Positions 17,993 through 25,636 of a stretch of DNA of 64,000 nucleotides are shown in pieces (the stretch's first letter is position 1; every line of letters starts with the position of its first letter). Origin of the DNA: DASXHY01 sp035552155 (GTDB taxonomy: Bacteria; Verrucomicrobiota; Verrucomicrobiia; Limisphaerales; DASXHY01); the NCBI GenBank assembly GCA_035552155.1, contig DASZLX010000039.1:1-64000 (forward strand). Reading direction: 5' to 3'. Under the pieces are notes generated by a model. That model made no database searches, had not been told where the DNA came from, and saw only the letters and a program-made list of their open reading frames with translations. The position numbers and the translations under genes are program-made.

Positions 17993-18124
17993 CACAAGCC
18001 TCTTGCCAATCACGGGAAAATACCCATAAATCTTGCCATGCAGCAAGGAACTAGGCCAAATCATCGCCTGCCAAGCCAAAAGAACGTTTGGCCTAGTACA
18101 TATTAGACCGCATTACACGCCGTC

Positions 18125-18586
18125 ATGATTTCGTGGGATAAATGCAAAGAAGACTTTCGGCCAGACGGGAGCTTGCGTGACATCTACATTACGCCAGCCA
18201 CACTCGCAGATTGGCGAGCCATTTATCCTTTGCTCCGCGATTTTCCGGCGGCCGAGTTCTTAGTGGACGGCATGCTTCAGTCGCCACCAGCCACCGTCGA
18301 GCAGGTGTTGGCGACTAGGCCTTCTGGAAGTCCGACGCTTCGTCTTCGAATCGGTCGCGCGCTTGTCGCGTTTCATTTCTTTGCCGATGAGGAGATCGAG
18401 TGTGACGTCAGTCCACACGAAGTCACTTCGCAGGCTGATTTAGACATGTTACTCAATTTCATTCGTCAGTTAGGAGATATGACATGCAGGCGAGTAGTCA
18501 TCACGCCGGAGAATCTTCGAGAGCAGCCTTTTATCACTTATGACCCAGAGAGCAAAGAGTTTGAGCATCATGAGATTGCGGTCTAA
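18125..18586 (+). CDS. hypothetical cassette-type protein
   Basis: A 153-residue protein (MISWDKCKEDFRPDGSLRD...) without a recognised family, signal peptide or membrane helix. It contains a mixed alpha/beta pattern with an acidic C-terminus (DPESKEFEHHEIAV). The context is what matters: its TAA stop lies inside GTCTAAC, a left-hand integron core site, and the matching right-hand core GTTAGGC occurs 95 nt later. Upstream, ATTAGAC (18102-18108) is a one-base variant of a core site and lies 17 nt before the start. I infer a gene-cassette origin. Confidence 0.72.
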   Translation: MISWDKCKEDFRPDGSLRDIYITPATLADWRAIYPLLRDFPAAEFLVDGMLQSPPATVEQVLATRPSGSPTLRLRIGRALVAFHFFADEEIECDVSPHEVTSQADLDMLLNFIRQLGDMTCRRVVITPENLREQPFITYDPESKEFEHHEIAV

Positions 18587-18688
18587 CAAATCGCGGCATC
18601 CAACGCGGGGCGGCGCTCTCGATTCATCGAGAAGCCACAGATTGTTTTATATCTCAGCCTCTGCGTGGCTGAGCTCTAGTCGTTAGGC
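18581..18688 (+). other. attC-like integron recombination site
   Basis: It opens with GTCTAAC (fits RYYYAAC, overlapping the upstream stop codon) and closes with GTTAGGC (fits GTTRRRY). In between are two hairpins: TCTCGA/TCGAGA (18617-18632) and CTCAGCC/GGCTGAG (18653-18673). The inner L boxes are not obviously complementary, so the site may be degenerate. The next start codon follows 13 nt after the core. Confidence 0.55.
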
Positions 18689-18701
18689 GATCAGACACGC
18701 T

Positions 18702-19091
18702 ATGGCATCCGATGAACAAGAAATCCGCACGGTGCATTCAATTTGGATTGATGCCGTCAATGCCAGTGACCTGGCTCGTCTGCTCACCCTGGTCGCGGAG
18801 GATGTCCTTTTTCTCACCCCCGGCCAGGCACCGTCCGACCGGGATGGATTCTCGTCCAACTTTATGACCGCCCATCAACAGATGCGGATCTGTTGCACCA
18901 GCGAGTTAGAGGAAGTCGTTATTGCCGGCGAGGTTGCCTACACGCGAAGCCGGGACGCGCTCTCTGTGACCCCGCGCGCAGGAGGGAAGACGGTGCAGTT
19001 CGCCGGGCATCGCCTGACGGTATATCGCAAGCAGCGCGACGGTCGCTGGATTCTGTCCCGCGATGCCCACACTTTGTCCCCCGTGGCCTGA
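18702..19091 (+). CDS. SnoaL/DUF4440-like NTF2-fold protein
   Basis: A 129-residue protein of the small NTF2-like fold. EQEIRTVHSIWIDAVNASDLARLLTLVAEDVLFLTPGQ is the usual helix-helix-strand opening of SgcJ/EcaC-type proteins, and the end RLTVYRKQRDGRWILSRDAHTL is the usual closing beta strands. Members bind small molecules or act as minor hydrolases or isomerases; no substrate can be assigned. It starts 13 nt after a GTTAGGC core site and is followed by another core site, so it appears to be a mobile gene cassette. NTF2-like genes are common integron cargo (general knowledge). Confidence 0.85.
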   Translation: MASDEQEIRTVHSIWIDAVNASDLARLLTLVAEDVLFLTPGQAPSDRDGFSSNFMTAHQQMRICCTSELEEVVIAGEVAYTRSRDALSVTPRAGGKTVQFAGHRLTVYRKQRDGRWILSRDAHTLSPVA

Positions 19092-19190
19092 CACGCGCGG
19101 AGCCAACGGCGAATATGCCGTTGGCTGAGGCATTCCCCAATTCCGCGCTTGCGGTCTTTCGCGCCGTGGCTCAGCCTTGGATCGTTAGAT
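19092..19190 (+). other. second attC-like site ending in core GTTAGAT
   Basis: It contains hairpin GCCAACGGC/GCCGTTGGC (19112-19135) and the partly complementary GGCTGAG/CTCAGCC arms. It ends GTTAGAT at 19184-19190, fitting GTTRRRY. The left core is imperfect (AGCCAAC). A start codon follows 9 nt after the right core. Confidence 0.45.
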
Positions 19191-19199
19191 GGCGTTACG

Positions 19200-20123
19200 A
19201 TGCAACACCCCACACGAAGATTAATCGGCTTTTGCTCGGCGCTTGTTTTCTTGACGTGTCTTGATTGTGTGCTGACGTTGGCTGGCCAGCCAACAGAGTA
19301 TTGGGAAGACCATACTAAGGTAAATGAGCTACATCCACTGCTTCACCAATTATTGGCCTACCACCCGCTGGCATTCGTCGCAGTAAAAGCGGTAATCTTG
19401 TTAGCCTTTATCAGCCTGATTCTGCTGATACCGCGTAACTCAGCCATGATCCTCAGCCTGTTGCTCAGTTTCGCCGCCTTGAGCGGACCGGGAACCTGGT
19501 TGTTAAATATGCCAGGTCATCCGGGATATCGCCACGGCTCCGGGGTCTTTTGGGGATTGGTAATACTCACTGCGGTCGGTATGGCCGCCGGCATTCGTTG
19601 GGCTTGGAAGGCAAAGCCAATCGGCATTGGGCTGCTCTTTGGTCTTCGCTACGGCATGATTGCATTACTGTTCGTCATTTGGTTGACAGTCGATTTTCTG
19701 GCCACACGCCAGCTGGGGCTAAGCGGGTTAGTGGCTATCTCGCCGCTTTTACTCTTTGTTGGTTATTGCTCTTATGAGCTATTCCGGGAAAAGAGACAGC
19801 AGAAGCAGGAGCTTCGTTTATCTACGGCCAATAACGATGTCGCCGGGGCGTTAGGCGGCTCGCGTATGCAAAATGAAATCCGCAACTGCACCGTAAACTT
19901 TCAATGCCCCAAAGTGTGGCGGAAGTTGACGCCAACAGATGACCCCAAGGTGCGATTTTGTGAATATTGTTTCGAGCATGTTCATCTGGTGGAGACGGAA
20001 GCACAGTTGGTTGAACAATCGGCGCTTGGGCGATGTGTAGCGATTCTAAACCTTTCCCCTGAGCATTCCGCCTACTCTCCCGACGGCTTGCTTGGTGAGC
20101 TCACATCTGATCCACCGAAATGA
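19200..20123 (+). CDS. membrane protein fused to a small Cys-motif protein (read-through of two cassettes)
   Basis: A 307-residue ORF from ATG 19200. Residues 1-200 form six or so membrane helices starting RRLIGFCSALVFLTCLDCVL with an EYWEDHTKVNELHP loop, similar to DUF5658-type small membrane proteins (from memory). Residues from Met 223 (ATG 19866) read MQNEIRNCTVNFQCPKVWRK, then VRFCEYCFEHVHLVETEAQL. This is a stand-alone small protein type with a CxxC pair. Between them, GTTAGGC at 19850-19856 is an integron-type core 9 nt before ATG 19866. The ORF therefore looks like two cassette genes joined in frame. The downstream part may also be translated alone. Confidence 0.62.
   Translation: MQHPTRRLIGFCSALVFLTCLDCVLTLAGQPTEYWEDHTKVNELHPLLHQLLAYHPLAFVAVKAVILLAFISLILLIPRNSAMILSLLLSFAALSGPGTWLLNMPGHPGYRHGSGVFWGLVILTAVGMAAGIRWAWKAKPIGIGLLFGLRYGMIALLFVIWLTVDFLATRQLGLSGLVAISPLLLFVGYCSYELFREKRQQKQELRLSTANNDVAGALGGSRMQNEIRNCTVNFQCPKVWRKLTPTDDPKVRFCEYCFEHVHLVETEAQLVEQSALGRCVAILNLSPEHSAYSPDGLLGELTSDPPK
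19850..19856 (+). other. attC right-core motif inside an ORF
   Basis: GTTAGGC fits GTTRRRY and lies 9 nt before an in-frame ATG that begins a separate domain. This is the third such spacing in 1.2 kb. Confidence 0.4.
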
Positions 20124-20472
20124 AAAACACGCCTCCCAACCCAGCGCTGGAGCCAGCGCCGACCGCGTCATAAACTCAACACCGGTAATGCTGATTCCCT
20201 TTTTGCACTGAAAAGAAGACCTTCTGTTCATCGCTAAGGCCAATAAAAAATTCACTTTATGAATCTAACCCCCGGTCTCAATCTGCGTTTATCTGCGCCA
20301 TCTGCGGACAAGATTTTCAGCTTCAAATTGGAGTAACTCCGGCTAAATCCGGCCTGAAAAAAATATTTTCCGGTAAAAGGTTTATGCTCCACCCGATAAA
20401 GATTTGGTTTTCCCGTTCGGAACAGCTACCTTGTGCTAACGGAGGATTTCGCGCCGTGCGGAACTTCCGAAC
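20124..20472. other. 349-nt gene-free stretch in the accessory block
   Basis: It begins with CAGCGCTGGAGCCAGCGCC (20150-20168), which looks like the left half of a damaged attC site. It also holds the dispersed phrase TCTGCGTTTATCTGCGCCAT near 20283. No ORF, terminator or promoter is convincing. Confidence 0.45.
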
Positions 20473-20515
20473 TGTTTACAATTATTTATGGACTCATTGG
20501 TGTCTGTCGGTTGTC
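20473..20515 (+). repeat. direct repeat of a gene 5' end, copy 2
   Basis: A 43-nt copy (TGTTTACAATTATTTATGGA then CTCATTGGTGTCTGTCGGTTG) of the segment at 17950-17992. Its first 27 nt match the methyltransferase gene start at 22086-22112 with one difference. Confidence 0.85.
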
Positions 20516-20526
20516 AACAAACAAAA

Positions 20527-21054
20527 ATGATTATGGCTCTCTATCAAATTTTTAGACAGAGGCGGGTCGGAAGTCGCACCAATCGGAGACTCGCCCTTTG
20601 CCTCGTTTCCGTCTTGGCCATTTGGTTGGATCCGCTATTCGCAGACGCTTTTTGGTCTTCCGTTTCCGTTAAGCAAACAAACATCAATTCAACGACGCCT
20701 TTCGTACGCATCGTTCCATTACATTACGGAACCAACAGTGCGAATGTTAATTTCTCCGTTTTCGTTTTGGTGAAGAATAAAAGTGATGAGAAAATCTTCT
20801 CAGGAATCTTGTATCTAAAAGATTCAAACAACAAATTTATTGCTTTAACTCAGGTTCAAGTTGAAAAACCGCCAAGACATTTCAGCACCATACCTCAGTC
20901 ATGGACGGACAAAAGCATTGTTTTCGAGTTTACAGTTGATACTAATTATCTGGAGCAGTCTGAGTTTACCCTCCAGGAAGCTGATGATCCAATCGGGGGA
21001 GCGGGAGGCATAACCTATCATTTCAACTTAAAAGAATTCGACCGGCCACAATAA
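20527..21054 (+). CDS. hypothetical exported protein
   Basis: About 175 residues from ATG 20527; an upstream in-frame ATG at 20488 belongs to the direct repeat. The N-terminus has a long basic region then a hydrophobic core LALCLVSVLAIWLDPLFADA, consistent with an export signal. The mature part (PFVRIVPLHYGTNSANVNFSVFVLVKNKSDEKIFSGILYLKD) looks like an all-beta domain. No family recognised. It lies in the second repeat-bounded accessory segment (20.5-22.1 kb). Confidence 0.6.
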   Translation: MIMALYQIFRQRRVGSRTNRRLALCLVSVLAIWLDPLFADAFWSSVSVKQTNINSTTPFVRIVPLHYGTNSANVNFSVFVLVKNKSDEKIFSGILYLKDSNNKFIALTQVQVEKPPRHFSTIPQSWTDKSIVFEFTVDTNYLEQSEFTLQEADDPIGGAGGITYHFNLKEFDRPQ

Positions 21055-21092
21055 TCCACACAAAACTCCATGCGCGGCCCGCGACCACTGTG

Positions 21093-21386
21093 ATGACTAC
21101 GCAGATTCTTTTAATAGCGTTGCTATTGACCGGATGGATTCTTTCGCTCTCACGCAAGGGATGGGCTGCTCGCGCTTTGGTCCTGTTTAGTGTTCCGCTT
21201 GGAGCGTTTTTGGGTGGATACTTTGGCTTCATGACTTGCCGCTTGATGATTTTCGTGTTCGACAGCAAACCTGAAAACCAGCATAATTGGATTGGTTGGA
21301 TTGACGCTGGAATCTTAGGTGCGGTGATTGGTGTCATTTTTCTCCCAGGTATTGCATTAGCCATAAGCGGACGACGGAAGCCATAA
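21093..21386 (+). CDS. small membrane protein, unknown
   Basis: A 97-residue protein from ATG 21093 (a GTG three bases upstream is also possible). It has two to three membrane helices: QILLIALLLTGWILSLSRKG, LVLFSVPLGAFLGGYFGFM, and GAVIGVIFLPGIALAISG. The C-terminus is basic (RRKP). No family recognised; the hydrophobic pattern is regular enough to support translation. Confidence 0.6.
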   Translation: MTTQILLIALLLTGWILSLSRKGWAARALVLFSVPLGAFLGGYFGFMTCRLMIFVFDSKPENQHNWIGWIDAGILGAVIGVIFLPGIALAISGRRKP

Positions 21387-21459
21387 ATAATCTGCGACCT
21401 ATTACCGCGCTTGACCCAATGCCAACCGCTCCTTTTGTTTGAGACGTTTGAGCCTGAAT

Positions 21460-21942
21460 ATGAAAGCAGCATACATTTTCCTGTTCATCGTTTTATCGAG
21501 GTCGGCTTTTGCCGCAGACCCCGTGAAAATTCAGGTTCCGGGGTTTTCGCTTATCGCACCCGCAAACCCGACAGAAGGTAACGAGTTTTGGATGTCCCAC
21601 ACCGAACCCTCAGACCTATCAAGATATGCGCTTACTAACGACACGCTGGCCCATCCGATAGTCGTCACGATCCTGCATTATCCCACGCCCGAGAAAGCAA
21701 AGAAGGCCTTTGAAATGTCTGCTCGCGGGCGTCCGCAAGCCCCCAGTAAGTTCGAAGTATCGCATTGGGATTCAGCGCACCGCTGGGCAGAAGCTGGCGA
21801 CATCTATTTATTGAAGGATGATTATCTCGTGGGCGTTTACCGTCTGCCACCAGATTTTTCTGACGTCAAGTTGAAGGGCTTGCTTCATTCACTGGCTGGT
21901 AGCATAGCCAAAGTCGAGGCAAGCTACATCAGAAGGGACTGA
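21460..21942 (+). CDS. hypothetical periplasmic protein
   Basis: A 160-residue protein from ATG 21460 with a clear signal peptide, MKAAYIFLFIVLSRSAFAADP (cleavage after A-F-A). The mature part VKIQVPGFSLIAPANPTEGNEFWMSH and TPEKAKKAFEMSARG...WAEAGDIYLLKDDYLVGVYR is globular and carries no motif I know. It probably resides in the periplasm. It is the last gene of the accessory block before the conserved methyltransferase. Confidence 0.68.
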   Translation: MKAAYIFLFIVLSRSAFAADPVKIQVPGFSLIAPANPTEGNEFWMSHTEPSDLSRYALTNDTLAHPIVVTILHYPTPEKAKKAFEMSARGRPQAPSKFEVSHWDSAHRWAEAGDIYLLKDDYLVGVYRLPPDFSDVKLKGLLHSLAGSIAKVEASYIRRD

Positions 21943-22085
21943 GGCAATCAGAGCGGCGGCAGCAAAAGCGTAAACGGGTCGATTCACTTTTATAATCCTT
22001 AAGTGCTTTCTGCCCTTTCGAATTGCGGACTCAGCAATTTGAATTATCGTGATGCGCTCGGAGTTCACATAACGCGGCTCCAAAC

Positions 22086-22112
22086 TGTTTACAATTATTT
22101 ATGGATTCATTG
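22086..22112 (+). repeat. direct repeat, copy 3 (at the methyltransferase start codon)
   Basis: TGTTTACAATTATTTATGGA then TTCATTG. The ATG inside is the start of the rRNA methyltransferase gene, so this is presumably the original copy. Confidence 0.85.
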
Positions 22113-23303
22113 CCAACTGTCTTATTGAAACCGGGTGAAGCGGATCGTATCGTCGCGGGCCATCCGTGGGTTTATCACAGCGCAATCCTGCGCATGACCG
22201 CCCAGGCGGGCGACGGCGAACTGGCCCAGGTCAAAGACCATCGCCAGCGCTTTCTCGGCGTGGGATTTTTCAATTCAAAATCGAAAATCCACGTCCGCGT
22301 GCTGACGCCGGAACGCATCGAAATCAACGAGGCTTTCTTTGAGCAACGCATTCGCGAAGCGCTGGCCGTCCGCCGGCGGCACATGCCCGGCGCCACCTCC
22401 TTCCGCGTCGTCAACGCCGAGAGCGACTTTCTCAGCGGCCTCATCGTGGACAAATACGAAGACGTGCTGGTCGTGCAAATCTCCGCGCTCGGCATGGATA
22501 AACGAAAAGCGCAAATCGTCGCCGCGCTGCAAACGATTTTCTCGCCGCGCGCGATTGTCGAGCGCAGCGATGTCGCCTCCCGCCGCTTCGAAGGTTTGAC
22601 GGAATCCAACGGCGTGCTGGCCGGCGAGTTCAGCGGTCCGATGATTATCCAGTTGAACGGCTTGAAATTCGAAACCGACCTTCTGGCCGGGCATAAGACT
22701 GGCCTGTATTTGGACCAGCAGGTCAATTACCAGGCCGTTTCCCATTTCGCCAAGGACGCGCAAGTGCTGGATTGCTTCAGTTTTCTCGGCGGCTTCGGTC
22801 TGCACGCCGCGCGAGCGGGAACGGCCCACGTGCATATGCTCGACCAAAGCGCCGAGGCCATCGCCGCCGCGAAACGAAACTCGGAAGCCAACGGCCTAGC
22901 GGCCAAATGCTCGTTCGAAACCACCAACGTTTTCGACTGGCTCAAAGCCCAAACAAAAACCGCTCCGACCGAGAAATTAGTCCCTAAATTCGATCTCATT
23001 ATCCTCGACCCGCCGTCGTTCACGCGCAACCGCGCCTCCGTGCCGGATGCGTTGCGCGGCTACAAGGAAATTCATTTGCGCGCGCTCAAACTGCTCAAGC
23101 CCGGCGGGACACTCGCCACCTTTTGCTGTTCGCATCACGTGGACGCCGGACTGTTCCAGGACACCGTTCTTTCCGCCGCATTCGATGCGCGAAAAATTCT
23201 CCGCCGCGTCGCCACCTACTCCCAATCGCCCGACCACCCCATCATTCCCATGATTCCCGAAACCGAATACCTGAAGGGCTTCGCTTACGAGTTGGTAAGG
23301 TGA
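22101..23303 (+). CDS. class I SAM-dependent rRNA cytosine methyltransferase (RlmI-like)
   Basis: A 400-residue protein. The N-terminal PUA domain (LKPGEADRIVAGHPWVYHSAI) is followed by a linker domain and a Rossmann methyltransferase. Motif I is VLDCFSFLGGFGLHAA, the acidic strand is HVHMLDQSAEAI, and the catalytic block LIILDPPSFTRN sits before a TFCCSHHVD cysteine motif. The order and length (about 400) match RlmI/YccW-type enzymes that make m5C in 23S rRNA. The exact target base cannot be read from sequence. The first nine codons belong to the direct repeat also found at 17950 and 20473. Confidence 0.92.
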   Translation: MDSLPTVLLKPGEADRIVAGHPWVYHSAILRMTAQAGDGELAQVKDHRQRFLGVGFFNSKSKIHVRVLTPERIEINEAFFEQRIREALAVRRRHMPGATSFRVVNAESDFLSGLIVDKYEDVLVVQISALGMDKRKAQIVAALQTIFSPRAIVERSDVASRRFEGLTESNGVLAGEFSGPMIIQLNGLKFETDLLAGHKTGLYLDQQVNYQAVSHFAKDAQVLDCFSFLGGFGLHAARAGTAHVHMLDQSAEAIAAAKRNSEANGLAAKCSFETTNVFDWLKAQTKTAPTEKLVPKFDLIILDPPSFTRNRASVPDALRGYKEIHLRALKLLKPGGTLATFCCSHHVDAGLFQDTVLSAAFDARKILRRVATYSQSPDHPIIPMIPETEYLKGFAYELVR

Positions 23304-23404
23304 AAAGCGCAAATTTTTACAGGAGAAAACGGAGGGAACAGAGAGACGACAAAAAATTCTCGGTTTCCGAAATATTGTCTCCGTTAGAGCGTTTGAAGAA
23401 AAAC

Positions 23405-23485
23405 TGTAGCCATTTCGGAGCGAGGATTTTTGGGTTTTGGCGAGGCTCGGCGAAACAACAGGTTTGAAAAACCCTGTGGCTGAGC
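23405..23485. repeat. half copy of the TGTAGC palindromic element
   Basis: TGTAGC..., then GCGAGGATTTTTGGGTTTTG and AACAGGTTTGAAAAACCCTG. It matches the left arm of the complete element at 24693-24831. It lies 102 nt after the methyltransferase stop. Confidence 0.75.
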
Positions 23486-23542
23486 TGCGGCTGATCCAAT
23501 CCTCTCTCCGTTAACTCCGTTTCCTCCTGTTCAATTCCTTTT

Positions 23543-24601
23543 TTATTTCGTCAACAACTCCCGCTGCCAGTTCATAAGTTCCGCGGAATATTTCTCCCAG
23601 TTGCGGCCGAGGTCGGAGAGCGTGCCGCGGCTCGCGATCAGCGTCGGGTCGATGCCCAATTTCTCAGCGTGATTATCGCGGCGCTTTTGCAATTCCAAGA
23701 AACGCTTTCGCTCGGCCTCCGTCGGTCGATGGTTGATGCGTTGCAAAATTGTCGGCAAATTGTCGGCCGAAATTCCGACACCCTCCGCAATTGCCTTGGC
23801 CAGGCCCGCACGGCGCCGCTCGGACATGTTCCTCGGCAGGAGCGGTTCGATGGGCCGATGGGTGGCCGCCGCGGCAGCCACGTCCACCAGCGCGTCGTGG
23901 CTCATGACGAAGAAAGGCGGGCGGTTCGCGGCGATGGCCTCCGTCTCACGCCATTGCCACAGCTCGCGCAGCACGCCCAGCGCGGGCCGGCCCAACAGGT
24001 GGCTCCCCTTGATGCGCCAGACGGCATCCGTATCCACCGGCTGCGGCTGCGTGCATTCGGCAATCAGCCGCGCGCAGGATTCCTGGTGCCACGCCAGCCG
24101 GCCCTTCGCCTCAAGCCCGGCCCTGAGTTGATCCGCGAGCGGCTTGAGAAAATGCGTGTCATTGCGCGCGTAGTTTTCCATACGCTCCGTGAGCGGGCGC
24201 AAGGCCCAATTCGCCTTTTGCGGACCCTTCTCGAGTTTCACGCCGAGAAATTTTTCAACCAGCGTGCTATAACCAAATTGCCTCTCGCCGATCAGGCGCG
24301 ACGCCAGCATCGTGTCAAAAATGGCCGAAGGCGTGAATTCATGATGCTTTTCCAGAAGGCGCAAATCGTAGTCCGCGCCGTGCATGATCAGTTCGTGGCC
24401 GGAAAGCGCGTCGAGCAGCGGATCGAGATTTATTTTCGACAGCGGGTCCACCAGCACGTCCCCGGTGACGGTGCTGATCTGAATGAGACAAACTTTTTCG
24501 GGATAGGCATGCAGGCTGTCGGCTTCCGTATCCACTGCCACCCAGGATGCCGCGTGAAGTTCGGGAATGAACGCGGCAAGCTTTTGTTCCGTATCGATCA
24601 C
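23543..24601 (-). CDS. rnd: ribonuclease D-like 3'-5' exonuclease with HRDC domain
   Basis: About 352 residues if translation begins at GTG 24601 (MIDTEQKLAAF), where RNase D homologues start. The upstream open frame to 24787 is repeat-derived. DEDDy active-site residues are D24 and E26 (AVDTEADS), D77 in MHGADYDL, and Y144/D148 in YARNDTHFL. An HRDC domain follows (VLRELWQWRETEAIAANRPPFFVMSHDALVDVA), and a second helical region carries NLPTILQRIN. RNase D trims the 3' ends of tRNA precursors and other structured RNAs. The gene is bracketed by copies of a palindromic repeat. Confidence 0.9.
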   Translation of the reverse strand: MIDTEQKLAAFIPELHAASWVAVDTEADSLHAYPEKVCLIQISTVTGDVLVDPLSKINLDPLLDALSGHELIMHGADYDLRLLEKHHEFTPSAIFDTMLASRLIGERQFGYSTLVEKFLGVKLEKGPQKANWALRPLTERMENYARNDTHFLKPLADQLRAGLEAKGRLAWHQESCARLIAECTQPQPVDTDAVWRIKGSHLLGRPALGVLRELWQWRETEAIAANRPPFFVMSHDALVDVAAAAATHRPIEPLLPRNMSERRRAGLAKAIAEGVGISADNLPTILQRINHRPTEAERKRFLELQKRRDNHAEKLGIDPTLIASRGTLSDLGRNWEKYSAELMNWQRELLTK

Positions 24602-24692
24602 GCGTGTAATATATGCGGAGGGGGCATTGCGTGCCAAGCATCCGGTGCGGCCCGCGAGAGAATATTTTTCGCTAGAGCATTGACAGAAAAGA

Positions 24693-24831
24693 TGTAGCGA
24701 TGAGCAGCGAGGATTTTTGGTTTTTGGCAAGGCTTCGGCGAGGGAGCAGGTTTGAAAATCCCTGTAACTGAGCCGAAACGACGCCAAAAACCAAAAAGAC
24801 CGCTGTCAGCCGATTTCGGCTCATCGCTACA
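24693..24831. repeat. palindromic MITE-like element (complete copy)
   Basis: The ends TGTAGCGATGAGC and GCTCATCGCTACA are perfect inverted repeats, with inner arms TTTTTGGTTTTTGGC / GCCAAAAACCAAAAA. The total is 139 bp with no gene. A half copy lies at 23405-23485. It overlaps the non-homologous upstream part of the RNase D open frame. Confidence 0.82.
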
Positions 24832-24849
24832 GCTTTGATGGAAATGCTC

Positions 24850-24895
24850 CATCTCCAAAAAAGAAGAGGGCCGCGCTGGTTGGGAACGCGGCCCC
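24850..24895 (-). terminator. intrinsic terminator of the small two-gene operon
   Basis: In minus sense, stem GGGCCGCG / CGCGGCCC with an 11-nt loop, then TCTTCTTTTTT. It follows the 83-residue gene by about 60 nt. Confidence 0.75.
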
Positions 24896-24956
24896 AGGTT
24901 GGGGGCGTGGTGGCAGAAATCAGTTCAATGGCTAATTCTGGTTCTCCATTTTCAAT

Positions 24957-25208
24957 TCATTTGGTCTGGCTCCGGCGCTTGAGCCGGGAAAACGCGATCT
25001 GTCCCACCACGACTTTCAATATCCTCTGGGCCTCCGCCAGCGCGTCATCCAAACGGGCGCATTCATCCAATTCCGCCTCATTCAGCGGCATTTCCTTCAA
25101 TATCTTTTCCGCCGCGTTGCAACATTCATCGCGCAACGAGTTCAGTTGAAAAGCCAACAAAGCCGTGCGCCCGATGGGCAGCGAAATTTTTTGTTTTTTG
25201 CTTTTCAT
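24957..25208 (-). CDS. 83-residue hypothetical protein, second gene of a small operon
   Basis: It starts at ATG 25208 (MKSKKQKISLPIGRTALLAF) and is mostly helical and charged. Heptad-like stretches such as EAELDECARLDDALAEAQRILK suggest a coiled coil or helical bundle. The start overlaps the stop of the upstream 66-residue gene by four bases (ATGA), a sign of translational coupling. No family recognised. A strong terminator lies downstream, so the pair is an independent transcription unit. Confidence 0.65.
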   Translation of the reverse strand: MKSKKQKISLPIGRTALLAFQLNSLRDECCNAAEKILKEMPLNEAELDECARLDDALAEAQRILKVVVGQIAFSRLKRRSQTK

Positions 25209-25405
25209 GAAACACTGGAAAGAACCTGCACCATCCGCCGCGGTCCATTGGCCGCCGAACGAGTCACACGGCTCGGCCGGTTTCGCACGAAGCGCAAGAA
25301 TCGTTGAACCGCGAGAACATCCAGGGCCGTGGGCGAGATAACCGGCACCTCCTCGATGACGACATCGGTCCACTCCACGGGCAGCAATGTTTTCTTCGCT
25401 TTCAT
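25205..25405 (-). CDS. 66-residue hypothetical protein, first gene of a small operon
   Basis: It starts at ATG 25405, with a purine-rich GGAAAGAG 15-20 nt upstream. The sequence MKAKKTLLPVEWTDVVIEEV has an acidic strand-like beginning, and the protein ends in a basic C-terminal half (RFLRFVRNRPSRVTRSAANG). The layout of a small partner overlapping a second small gene resembles toxin-antitoxin pairs, but neither product matches a toxin family I know. Function unknown. Confidence 0.6.
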   Translation of the reverse strand: MKAKKTLLPVEWTDVVIEEVPVISPTALDVLAVQRFLRFVRNRPSRVTRSAANGPRRMVQVLSSVS

Positions 25406-25636
25406 GCGCCCACTCTACTCTTTCCGCGACCCCTGTCTCACCCTCCCTTGGCATACGCACGACATTTTTTGCGAATCACTCTGCATTCAATAAGTGACAG
25501 CCAAAAACGAATCCGCGAAAAAGGCTTCAAAACCCTGATAAAATGAATATCGCAGCACCCACGCCGGCAGCGGCGTCTCACTGGCCACTGCGAGGTTCCT
25601 TGCCCCGGCCGGTGGTTCGTCGTAGTATTGCTCTTG

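Noticed and set aside
17869..18054. 61-residue ORF ending in the first direct repeat
   Set aside because: The second half is simply the repeat translated, and the first half has no pattern or supporting start context.
24602..24787. Longer RNase D with start at 24787
   Set aside because: The added N-terminus (MASFRLSYRDFQTCSLAEAL) is translated from the palindromic repeat also found at 23405-23485.
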